Positions 1 through 7,066 of a stretch of DNA of 18,514 bases are shown in pieces. The DNA comes from Mycobacterium sp. (GTDB lineage: Bacteria > Actinomycetota > Actinomycetes > Mycobacteriales > Mycobacteriaceae). Made by a program: the position numbers and the translations under genes. The stretch covers positions 1 to 18,514 of the forward strand of contig JAGQTR010000158.1 of the NCBI GenBank assembly GCA_020438915.1, read 5' to 3'. Position 1 is the stretch's first letter. The number at the start of each line of letters is the position of its first letter. Under the pieces are notes generated by a model. It was not told the DNA's origin and did not search any database. It saw only the letters and a list, made by a program, of their open reading frames with translations.

Positions 1-469
1 CATCCGCGTCGGCATCAGCATCGCCGTCCGCATCGGCGCCAGCGTCGGCATCGGCGTCCGCGTCTGGATCGGTCCCAACCTCGGCGTCGGTGCCGGGATC
101 GGAGGCCGACCCGTCTACTGAACCATCAGCACCCGAATCTGACGAGGAACCCGAAGGGGACGAGGAAGAAGTTGACGACGATGAATAAGGTGGCGAAAAA
201 GATGAGGATCCCGTCGAACCCGCCGACCCCGAAGTATCAGCTAACGCAATCGCCGGTATCGATGCGATCGCCGCCCCCACACCCAACGCCACCGCAAGCG
301 CGCCCACCCGGCCCACATAGCCGGCATGACCTGGACCCGAATGCCGTGGGGCAACCCCGACACCAGAGGGGATCGTCGGTACCCGACCGGTCCGGAGGCG
401 CGAGGCTCGGTGCCGCCCACCTGAACCCTGAGAATCTCCCCCGGAACGAGCGGCGTCATACGAAGTCAT
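1..469 (-). CDS. Exported Ser/Asp-Ala-rich protein, 5' part only (runs off the left edge)
   Basis: The minus strand is open from an ATG at 469 to the window edge, giving 156 residues with no stop. Residues 1-50 are polar and Arg/Gly-rich. Residues 51-75 are a hydrophobic Ala/Val/Gly/Ile helix beginning GYVGRVGALAVALGVG. An Ala-Leu-Ala/Asp signal-peptidase-like site follows at 75-78. The mature part is Ser-rich (about 79-125), then an Asp-Ala alternation (about 135-156) that continues past the edge. This layout is typical of large mycobacterial secreted proteins with Ig-like repeats, and the gene at 8963 starts in the same way. A G-rich stretch just upstream of the ATG could act as ribosome binding site. 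The n-region is unusually long, so an internal GTG near 316 or 307 is a possible alternative start. Codons in the Ser-rich part are less GC-biased than in neighbouring core genes. The function is unknown; export is inferred from the signal sequence. Confidence 0.72.
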   Translation of the reverse strand, partial: MTSYDAARSGGDSQGSGGRHRASRLRTGRVPTIPSGVGVAPRHSGPGHAGYVGRVGALAVALGVGAAIASIPAIALADTSGSAGSTGSSSFSPPYSSSSTSSSSPSGSSSDSGADGSVDGSASDPGTDAEVGTDPDADADADAGADADGDADADAD

Positions 470-519
470 CAAGATCCCCCCGAATCAGGAACGCGGCAAT
501 CGCGAAACACGAAGTCATC
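460..519. repeat. 11-bp direct repeat across the start of the left exported gene
   Basis: ACGAAGTCATC occurs exactly at 460-470 and again at 509-519, 49 bp apart. On the minus strand each copy contains an ATG. The copy at 460-470 holds the start codon of the exported-protein gene. The other (ATG at 518) opens a 20-codon reading frame that ends with TGA at 456-458, overlapping the main gene start out of frame. It may be a small duplication or a leader-peptide arrangement. I see no strong ribosome binding site for the upstream ATG. Confidence 0.4.
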
Positions 520-569
520 GTTCCGTATTTATCCAGTTGTTATCGCCCGATTGGGGACTTCAATTCTTC

Positions 570-611
570 CGGGTGTAATCGCTGGGGAAACGGGTGTTAT
601 CCCTAGGGAAA
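570..611. repeat. Imperfect 21-bp tandem direct repeat (two units)
   Basis: Units at 570-590 and 591-611 match at 18 of 21 positions. Both begin CGGGTGT, share ATC at positions 9-11 and end GGGAAA; they differ at unit positions 8, 12 and 15. A partial related string (TGTTATCGC followed by GGGGA) lies near 538-557. The repeats sit 100-140 bp upstream of the start at 469 on the minus strand. The 21-bp period is two helical turns, as expected for cooperative binding of a regulator on one DNA face. An operator role is an inference; I do not recognise the motif. Confidence 0.5.
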
Positions 612-636
612 AGGGGGGCCACTGCGACTGATTCGA

Positions 637-936
637 TTAACGATGAGAAGACTGTTGTGGATTCGATGCGGCCCTTCCGCGGCCGGGAGCGGGCGAAATT
701 GGGCGAGCTGCTCTCGGTACTGACGAAGTGGCAGCCGAATCAACGATCAAGGGCGAACTCGACGATTGATCATTTGAGGTCCCAGTAACCACCAATTCTC
801 CCGCAAGCAGTATCGCGGCAAACGCCGCAAAGGCAACCAGTACCGGCAGCCCACGATGGGCGAGCGTGCGCGCGCCGCTATGCGCACCAACGGCTATCTG
901 CAATCGCATTACAGGTTCTGCACACCAGTCGTCCAT
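637..936 (-). CDS. Doubtful small single-pass membrane or exported protein
   Basis: This is a 99-codon frame on the minus strand with ATG at 936, or ATG at 909 as an alternative. It encodes one hydrophobic segment at about residues 29-52 (GLPVLVAFAAFAAILLAGEL), followed by a Ser-rich and then Pro/Arg-rich polar tail to the end. That layout suits a membrane-anchored or exported small protein. It lies in the gap between ctaG and the left exported gene, in the same orientation as both. Codon use is mixed, with many A/T third positions, and the ribosome binding site is weak. I do not recognise it. It could be a chance frame or the remnant of a signal-bearing gene. Confidence 0.33.
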   Translation of the reverse strand: MDDWCAEPVMRLQIAVGAHSGARTLAHRGLPVLVAFAAFAAILLAGELVVTGTSNDQSSSSPLIVDSAATSSVPRAARPISPAPGRGRAASNPQQSSHR

Positions 937-1048
937 AAGGGAACTCAGCTCCGACTACTTCGCCACCCGCGTCGACCCCGAGAACGAAACCCGCCGCCTC
1001 GTCAGGGAGCGTGAAACCCGATCGATTCTCAACAGCCGAAAACCAGGT

Positions 1049-3070
1049 TCAGCCGCCAGGATGGGCTTCGCGCCGGGCCAGTTCGGCGAGCATCCTGTTG
1101 TAGGCCGCCAGGTCTGCGTCGTCATCGCGATCAGCAGCCCGGTCCAAACGCGTTGCGGTGCGCTCGTCGCTGCGGCGCCATTGGATGAACATCGCCACCA
1201 TCACCAGCACGAGCGGGACTTCTCCCGCAGCCCATGCAATCCCACCCCCGAGGCGTTGATCGCCGAGAAGGTCGGTGTGCCAGTCCAGCTGTAGCGATCG
1301 ATAGAAGCTTTCGGCCATCACGGTCGGAGTGCCCATGAGCACCACACCGAAGAACGCATGCAGCGGCAGCGACGCGAACACCACCGCCAGCTTGCCAAGG
1401 GGCGGTAGCGGCCGCGGCGTCGGATCCACGCCAATGACGACCCAGTAGAACAGGTAGCCGCTGAGCAGGAAATGCAGGTTCATCGCGATATGTGCGCCGT
1501 GGCTGCCCGCGGTGGCATCGAAAATGCCACCGAAGTACAGGCCGTAGAACCCGACGACGAACAGCGCAGTAGCTACAAACGGGTTGGTCAGCACTTGCGA
1601 CACCCGGGAATGCAGGGCGGCCAGCAGCCATTCGCGGGGGCCCGGCGGCGCGCCGCGCCCGGCCGCGGGTAGAGCACGCAGGGCCAGCGTGACGGGTGCA
1701 CCGAGAACCAGCAGGATCGGCACCAACATCGACAGCAGCATGTGAGCGATCATGTGCATGCTGAACATCGCCGGCATGTACCGCCCGATCCCCGAGGACG
1801 TCGTCACCAGCAGCACCAGACACCCGAGAATCCATGCCGCGACCCTGCCGGCAGGCCAAGCGTCACCCCGTCTCTTGAGCCGGCGCACGGCCGCGAGGTA
1901 GACGATTGCGAACACTAGGGCCGCAGTGCCGAACAGGAGGTCGAAGCGCCAATCGAACAGCAATCTGCTCACCGTCGGCGGTCCCGCCAGGTCGTAGCCG
2001 ATCTCGACTGCTGGAATCGATGGATTGAGGTTTACCGGGGGCGGCGGCGGGGTGCGGCTGAGAGCGACCGCCACCCCGAACGTCAGCCCGAAAACAACCG
2101 CCTCGACAAGGGCCAGGCGGATCAGCGGGCCTCGGGCGTCAACGTCGTCCGCCAGTGCGGCCACACCGCTGCGGCGCTGTCGCCACCCCAGGTATCCCAG
2201 AACACCCAGGGCCGCAACCTTGGCCATGACCAACCGGCCATAGTCGCTGTGCACAAGGTCCTCGGGCCGAAGCCGGACCAGCGCGTTGATCACACCGCTA
2301 AGCGCCATCGCCACGAAGCACCACAGCGCAACAGCCGAGAAACGACGCGCCGCCAGGTCGGCATGATCGCCACCGCGCAGCCCGTGAGCCAGCAACGCCA
2401 GCAGTCCACCGGCCCACAGAGCACCAGCGACGAGATGGACGAGCAGGCTGTTGGTGGCGACGTCGTGCGATCCTCCCGAGGAGGAGTGCCCGGTCAGCGC
2501 GATCGGAAGCAACGTCACCAGCGATCCGACGAACAGCACCGGCGTCCACGACCACCGCAGCACCGGTGCGCTCACCACGGTTACGGCGAATGCGAACAGC
2601 GCCGTCCAGCGCCACGCACTGGCGACATCAACCAGGCTGGCCACCGACCAGATGTCGGCCGGGCCCAGTTGCGTCCACAGCGGTTGACCGCTGACATCGG
2701 ACGCGGTCAGAGCGACCATCAAGACCGCGCTCACCGCCCATAACCCGGAGGCCACTGTGCCCGTACGCAGGGCGCGGTATCCGGCGACGTCGAGCACCCC
2801 GTTGGTCTGTGGCGGCACCATGAACGCGGCGAACAGGAAGGACCCGGTGGCCGTCACCGCAGCGATTTCACCGGCCGCCTTCACGAACGGCAGCCCGTAG
2901 TTGGTGACCGGGCCGGGATCCGGCAGACCCGTGGCGGTCAGCGCATCGGCCAACGCCAGGGCGGCCAGGGCCGACGCAGTCACCGCGGCCAGCAACGCAA
3001 CCCCGTACAGCACCGACCAGACCGGCGCGCTGCGCACACCGGAGGTGGCCAGGCTGCCGTGCGACGTCAT
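1049..3070 (-). CDS. CopD-CtaG fusion membrane protein (copper resistance D / cytochrome c oxidase assembly, Rv0102-like)
   Basis: A 673-residue polytopic membrane protein. The N-terminal half has several hydrophobic helices and a CopD-like segment at about 194-222, with His194, His202 and His212 leading into HLVAGALWAGGL. After a Pro-rich linker (about 339-345), the C-terminal half (about 375-635) fits the CtaG/caa3-assembly family: a His/Met cluster SMHMIAHMLLSM near 437-448, and NLHFLLSGYLFYW near 531-543. In this family such residues are thought to handle copper for the CuB site of cytochrome oxidase; copper binding here is inferred. The ATG at 3070 was chosen because it lies 4 bp after the plsB2 stop, which implies translational coupling. 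A frame extension to 3217 would overlap plsB2 and reads like non-coding sequence. It is the last gene of the lipid operon. The length fits the fused mycobacterial form. Confidence 0.88.
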   Translation of the reverse strand: MTSHGSLATSGVRSAPVWSVLYGVALLAAVTASALAALALADALTATGLPDPGPVTNYGLPFVKAAGEIAAVTATGSFLFAAFMVPPQTNGVLDVAGYRALRTGTVASGLWAVSAVLMVALTASDVSGQPLWTQLGPADIWSVASLVDVASAWRWTALFAFAVTVVSAPVLRWSWTPVLFVGSLVTLLPIALTGHSSSGGSHDVATNSLLVHLVAGALWAGGLLALLAHGLRGGDHADLAARRFSAVALWCFVAMALSGVINALVRLRPEDLVHSDYGRLVMAKVAALGVLGYLGWRQRRSGVAALADDVDARGPLIRLALVEAVVFGLTFGVAVALSRTPPPPPVNLNPSIPAVEIGYDLAGPPTVSRLLFDWRFDLLFGTAALVFAIVYLAAVRRLKRRGDAWPAGRVAAWILGCLVLLVTTSSGIGRYMPAMFSMHMIAHMLLSMLVPILLVLGAPVTLALRALPAAGRGAPPGPREWLLAALHSRVSQVLTNPFVATALFVVGFYGLYFGGIFDATAGSHGAHIAMNLHFLLSGYLFYWVVIGVDPTPRPLPPLGKLAVVFASLPLHAFFGVVLMGTPTVMAESFYRSLQLDWHTDLLGDQRLGGGIAWAAGEVPLVLVMVAMFIQWRRSDERTATRLDRAADRDDDADLAAYNRMLAELARREAHPGG

Positions 3071-3074
3071 CCGC

Positions 3075-5453
3075 CTAGGGTATGGCCTCGCCGGATCCGG
3101 CCGGGCGAACAGGCTCGCCGCGCATCTCCCGGCGGCTCCGCTCGCGGGCGAAGAACTGCTCGCGGGAGTAGTCTTCGACCCTTTCCATATCGGCAAGGAT
3201 CCCGCGAAGCTCGTCACGGAAGGCCATCCGTCGGTGCGTCAGGTCCGCGGCAGGCTCGAGAAGGTTTTGGTCGACGGCGACCTGCCGAGCGGTCGTGAAC
3301 AACAAGGCCGACGCCGATTCGGTGCTGCGGACCACGCCCTGCGCCACGTACTGCTGTCCCAACCCCAGTGCCTTATTGGTCAGATCCTTCTCGGAGATCT
3401 CTGCCGGCGCATCGATCAAGACGTCGGCAACGATCCGGTACGCCTCGAAGAACGGGCGCAACAACGGCCCGGCGATCGCCGGACGTTTGGCCCGCAACAG
3501 CGCCGTGAGTTGTTCGCCGCCGGCGGCGACGTCACTCTCCCAATTCTCATGCCAGGACATCTCCTTGGAGACGTGGTCCCGGAAGTTCGCAGAGTCGGCA
3601 AAGTAGAAGTCGAACTTCAACAGATCCCGAAGCCGCATCACCTGCGACCAAAAGGCTTGCAAGCGTTCAGATTCCGCACGCGCGGCGTGAGCGAGTGCGA
3701 GCTCCACCAGAGACGTTTCCAGGAACGCGTCGATCAGCGAGTTGCGGTAGAACGCGGCTTCGTACTCGTCGTGCGGTGCGATGTACCAGACGGGTTCGGA
3801 GCCACCGTCGACGCGGGTCACCGGGTGCCCGTTGGACAATGCGTCGACCGCGGCACGGACACCATCGAGTGTGCGAAGCCGCAACGCGCTGTTCGTCATC
3901 GGGGTCTGTTTACGCTCGAGGTAGTCCAGCGAGTCCTGCAATGTGTGATGTAGCTGATCGAGAGTTAACGCAACGCCACGGGTGCTGAGCAGCAATGCCG
4001 ACACCAGCGCCGTCGCATTCACCGGGGTGACCTGCAGGATCCGCCACGCAACCTCGAACGCCATCTTCTGCAGCGCAAGGCGTTTGGCGTCGGGGTCGGC
4101 TTCCATCGCGCCGTGCGGCTCCCCCAGGTACTCCCGCATCGAGACCGCCTCGGGGAACCGCACGTAGATCTTGCCGTAGTTGCGTTCGCCCTGTGCCTTG
4201 ATGAAGTTGTACATCCACGCCAAGCCCTCGGGGGTCTTCTCCCCGCCGCGGGCGTAGGCCGCGTACTCGGCGGTCTCATGCAGCTGGTCGAAGCTGATCG
4301 AGACCGGCTGCAGCAGGATGTCGTCGCTGCGACCGTCCAAGTAGGCGTCGGCAACGTAGGCGAGCAGACCAAGCTTGGGAGGCAACATCTTTCCGGTCCG
4401 CGACCGGGTACCTTCGATCGACCAGCTGAGGTTGAACCGCTTCTCCACGATGTAGCCGACGAATTGACGCAGCACGTACTTGTAGAGCGGGTCGTCGAGC
4501 TTGCGTCGGATGAAGATGACACCGGACCGGCGCATCAGCGGACCCATCGCACCGAACGACAGGTTGATACCCGCAAAAGTGTGCACCGGTGGCAACCGAT
4601 TCTCCTGCATCGCCACGGGCACGATCACGCCGTCGAGGTAGGACCGGTGCGAGAAGAGCAGCACCGCGGGGTGGGATTCGAGCGCCTCCCGCATCGATTC
4701 GACCTCGAGGCGGTCGTAGTCGATGTTGGGATCGAATCCCCTACTGAAGATCGCGCGGCCCAGAGACGGAATGAGATCAACCGAGAACCGGCTCCAGCCG
4801 GTGCCCAGCTCGTCGAGCATCTCGCCCGCCTTGTCGACGGTCGCTCCGGGAATCTTGTCGAGCCCTTCACGGAACCGCGCGGACGCCAGCATCTCGGGTT
4901 TGATCAGGCGTGGCGACTTGTACTCGGGCCCGAGCAGCCGCAGTTCGACACGTTCGATGGCCAAAATCGCCCGGCGGATGACGAATCGGGCGAATTCGCT
5001 GGGATTCTCGGCGACGGTGTTGTCACTCCACTGCCGGCGCAGCTCAGACACCTTGGCGGGTTCGCCCGCAACGACGCGGGCGCGCGCCGGATCGCGCTTG
5101 AGAATGCGGTGCTGCAGCAGCTTCGGCGGGCAATAGGTGTCGCGACCCGACAGCAGCGCTACCACCTTCGAGCGTGTCGGCAAACCGCCCGGCACCCAGA
5201 ACACCCGCACCGGAACTACCGAGCGGTCCTCGTCGGCTTCCAGGAGATCGATCAGCCTGGCAACAACTCCGGCCGGGGGATCGTCGGCGGCCGGCAGCTT
5301 GAGTACCTCGATGTTTGAGCCGGGGTGTTCGCGGCGCTGCAGGTGCAGCCAGTCATTGAGCAGTTCCTCCTCCGCGGGCGAGGACACCGATGCGAGCACC
5401 AGGGTGTCGCCCATGGCGGTGTATGGCGCCATGTCGTCGGTGCGGGCCTTCAT
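3075..5453 (-). CDS. plsB2: Glycerol-3-phosphate 1-O-acyltransferase PlsB2 (Rv2482c-like)
   Basis: A 792-residue enzyme expected to acylate glycerol-3-phosphate to 1-acyl-sn-glycerol-3-phosphate at the inner membrane face, the first step of phospholipid and triacylglycerol synthesis. All four acyltransferase blocks are visible. The HX4D catalytic motif is FSHRSYLDG with His269 and Asp274. GVIFIRR is at about 311-317, EGTRSRTGK at about 348-356, and LLQPVSISFDQL at about 380-391. The long C-terminal region (about 400-792) is also typical of bacterial PlsB. Length and sequence match my memory of M. tuberculosis PlsB2 along the whole protein. The ATG at 5453 overlaps the plsC stop by 4 bp (ATGA), so the two are translationally coupled. 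The substrate is probably long-chain acyl-CoA or acyl-ACP; which one cannot be read from sequence. Confidence 0.95.
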   Translation of the reverse strand: MKARTDDMAPYTAMGDTLVLASVSSPAEEELLNDWLHLQRREHPGSNIEVLKLPAADDPPAGVVARLIDLLEADEDRSVVPVRVFWVPGGLPTRSKVVALLSGRDTYCPPKLLQHRILKRDPARARVVAGEPAKVSELRRQWSDNTVAENPSEFARFVIRRAILAIERVELRLLGPEYKSPRLIKPEMLASARFREGLDKIPGATVDKAGEMLDELGTGWSRFSVDLIPSLGRAIFSRGFDPNIDYDRLEVESMREALESHPAVLLFSHRSYLDGVIVPVAMQENRLPPVHTFAGINLSFGAMGPLMRRSGVIFIRRKLDDPLYKYVLRQFVGYIVEKRFNLSWSIEGTRSRTGKMLPPKLGLLAYVADAYLDGRSDDILLQPVSISFDQLHETAEYAAYARGGEKTPEGLAWMYNFIKAQGERNYGKIYVRFPEAVSMREYLGEPHGAMEADPDAKRLALQKMAFEVAWRILQVTPVNATALVSALLLSTRGVALTLDQLHHTLQDSLDYLERKQTPMTNSALRLRTLDGVRAAVDALSNGHPVTRVDGGSEPVWYIAPHDEYEAAFYRNSLIDAFLETSLVELALAHAARAESERLQAFWSQVMRLRDLLKFDFYFADSANFRDHVSKEMSWHENWESDVAAGGEQLTALLRAKRPAIAGPLLRPFFEAYRIVADVLIDAPAEISEKDLTNKALGLGQQYVAQGVVRSTESASALLFTTARQVAVDQNLLEPAADLTHRRMAFRDELRGILADMERVEDYSREQFFARERSRREMRGEPVRPAGSGEAIP

Positions 5454-7066
5454 GGCCGACCCTTGGCGCCGGTGCGCTTGGTGGGTGCCTTCTTGGCCAC
5501 CGTTTTGTTCGTCACAGCCTTCTTCGTCGGCACCTTTTTTGGAGTCGCCTTCTTCTTTGTCCGGGTTCTCGCGCGCTTGTAGAGGTCAGGGGTGGGCAGG
5601 GTGTCTACCGGCCAATCCGCGAGCGTGTCGAGATAGAGCTGACGCACCTCGGCGATGCGCTCGGTCAGGTTCTCCTGGGTCCAATCGTCAACCGGAATCG
5701 GCGGATAGACAACAACATCGACGGTGCCGGGGTTGAACGTGCTCGAGTCGCGCGCCGCAATAACCTCAGCATTGCGGATCACGATGGGGACGATCGGAAT
5801 ACCGGCCGACATCGCGATCCGGAATGGCCCCTTCTTGAACACGCCGACTTCGGTCGTATCGAGCCTGGTGCCCTCGGGTGCGATGAGGATGGACAGCCCC
5901 TTGCGCGCCAGCTCCTCGACCTTTTTCAGGCCTTCGATGGCCTTGGCCGGGTCGTCTCGATCGATGAAGGCCGCATCCATGATCTTGCCCATGGTGCCAA
6001 CGATGGGGTCGCTTTCAAGCTCTTTCTTGCCCACCGAGGTGAAGTTGTCGCTGACCAGCCTTCCGGCGATCATCGGGTCCGCCTGGTTGCGGTGATTGAA
6101 GATGAACACCGCCGGCCGTTGTGCGGTCAAGTTCTCCTTACCGAGAACCTGCAGGTTGATGCCGATGGTGTTCAGCAGGGTCCGGCCGAACAGCGAGGTG
6201 AAGAAGTTGACGCCCGCACGTTTGTTGCGGGTCAACAGACCGACGCCGACGGCTCCGGCCGCGATCGGCATCATCGTCGCAATTCCCGCGGCGGTGCGCA
6301 GCTGTGAGAGCGGGCTGCCGCCGCTGCGGCTGCTGAACCGCAGCACCGGCCATCCGCGTTTGGCGGCTACGGCGGCCATCTTGCCTGCGGGGTTGGTCGG
6401 GCGCGGGTTACCGACGAGATACATCAGCGCGACGTCCTCGTCGCCGTCGGCGTAAAAGTAACTCTGCGACAGATCCACGCCGTTGGCGCTGGCGAACTCC
6501 TGCACGGCCCGGGCCTTACCCGGACCCCAGATGATCGGTCGTTGGACCTCGCCGGTGATCCGCCCGTCCTCGTCGGTCTCGAACTTGTTGCTCAACACGT
6601 TTTCGATTCCGAGAAACCGCGCCACCGGCTCGACCTGCACCGTCAGTGCGGATGAACTGAGCACGACGGTGTGGCCGCGGGCCATGTGCGCACGAACGAG
6701 CTCACGCATCTCGGGATAGATGCGGCCGACGATCTTCTGCACGAACAGTCGCTCGGCCAGTTCGTCGACATCGGCGACCGAGTTGCCGCGCAGCATGCGG
6801 GCGCCCTTGCCGATGAGATCCTCGAACTCAGAACGGCCCAGCTGGTGGTTGAGACCGGCCTGCACCATGCCGATGAATTCGCCGACCGACATCTGGCCGC
6901 GCCGGATCCGGTCCTGCGTCATCACCACACCGGTGAAACCCGCGACAAGCGTGCCGTCGAGGTCGAAGAATGCGCCGACCTGAGGGCCGCGCGGACTGGC
7001 CTTGACCTCGGCGACCGAACCCGGTAGTCGCATCTCTTGACCTTTTTCCGGTGTCCCCGATGTCAT
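5450..7066 (-). CDS. plsC: HAD phosphatase-lysophosphatidate acyltransferase fusion PlsC (Rv2483c-like)
   Basis: A 538-residue two-domain protein. The N-terminal HAD-IB domain (about 28-245) resembles phosphoserine phosphatase. It keeps the nucleophile motif DLDGT (35-39), a Ser motif VVLSSS (134-139) and the acidic motif ADGDEDV (206-212), so phosphatase activity is plausible. A moderately hydrophobic linker (about 258-282) precedes the PlsC acyltransferase domain (about 300-480). That domain has the HX4D motif at His325-Asp330 in FNHRNQAD, and the glycerophosphate-binding motif EGTR (398-401) followed by FKKGPFRIA. The tail (about 497-538) is very basic, with repeated Lys-Lys/Ala/Pro/Thr units. 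The acyltransferase should convert lysophosphatidate to phosphatidate at the membrane. The start overlaps the stop of the upstream gene by 4 bp and the stop overlaps the plsB2 start by 4 bp. The HAD substrate is not known from sequence. Confidence 0.93.
   Translation of the reverse strand: MTSGTPEKGQEMRLPGSVAEVKASPRGPQVGAFFDLDGTLVAGFTGVVMTQDRIRRGQMSVGEFIGMVQAGLNHQLGRSEFEDLIGKGARMLRGNSVADVDELAERLFVQKIVGRIYPEMRELVRAHMARGHTVVLSSSALTVQVEPVARFLGIENVLSNKFETDEDGRITGEVQRPIIWGPGKARAVQEFASANGVDLSQSYFYADGDEDVALMYLVGNPRPTNPAGKMAAVAAKRGWPVLRFSSRSGGSPLSQLRTAAGIATMMPIAAGAVGVGLLTRNKRAGVNFFTSLFGRTLLNTIGINLQVLGKENLTAQRPAVFIFNHRNQADPMIAGRLVSDNFTSVGKKELESDPIVGTMGKIMDAAFIDRDDPAKAIEGLKKVEELARKGLSILIAPEGTRLDTTEVGVFKKGPFRIAMSAGIPIVPIVIRNAEVIAARDSSTFNPGTVDVVVYPPIPVDDWTQENLTERIAEVRQLYLDTLADWPVDTLPTPDLYKRARTRTKKKATPKKVPTKKAVTNKTVAKKAPTKRTGAKGRP

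Noticed and set aside
594..610. Similarity to an I-SceI homing endonuclease site (minus-strand TAGGGATAACA)
   Set aside because: Only the first 11 bases match; the remaining bases of the 18-bp site do not. The match falls inside the 21-bp tandem repeat.
594..788. 64-codon plus-strand frame
   Set aside because: It starts within the tandem repeat, lacks a ribosome binding site and has no recognisable features; it overlaps the more plausible minus-strand frame at 637-936.
986..1020. GAAACCCG repeated at 986-993 and 1013-1020
   Set aside because: An 8-bp repeat can occur by chance, and no hairpin or further copies support a function; no terminator was seen after ctaG.
3071..3217. Upstream extension of the CopD-CtaG protein to ATG 3217
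   Set aside because: It would overlap plsB2 by about 140 bp; the extra 49 residues are Arg/Pro/Ser-rich with no family similarity, while the ATG at 3070 fits operon spacing.
2901..3953. 350-codon plus-strand frame across the ctaG-plsB2 junction
   Set aside because: Antisense to the ends of two recognised genes; no recognisable protein.
4113..5318. 401-codon plus-strand frame
   Set aside because: It is the shadow of plsB2, whose acyltransferase blocks are intact on the minus strand; its composition is that of an antisense reading of a GC-rich gene.
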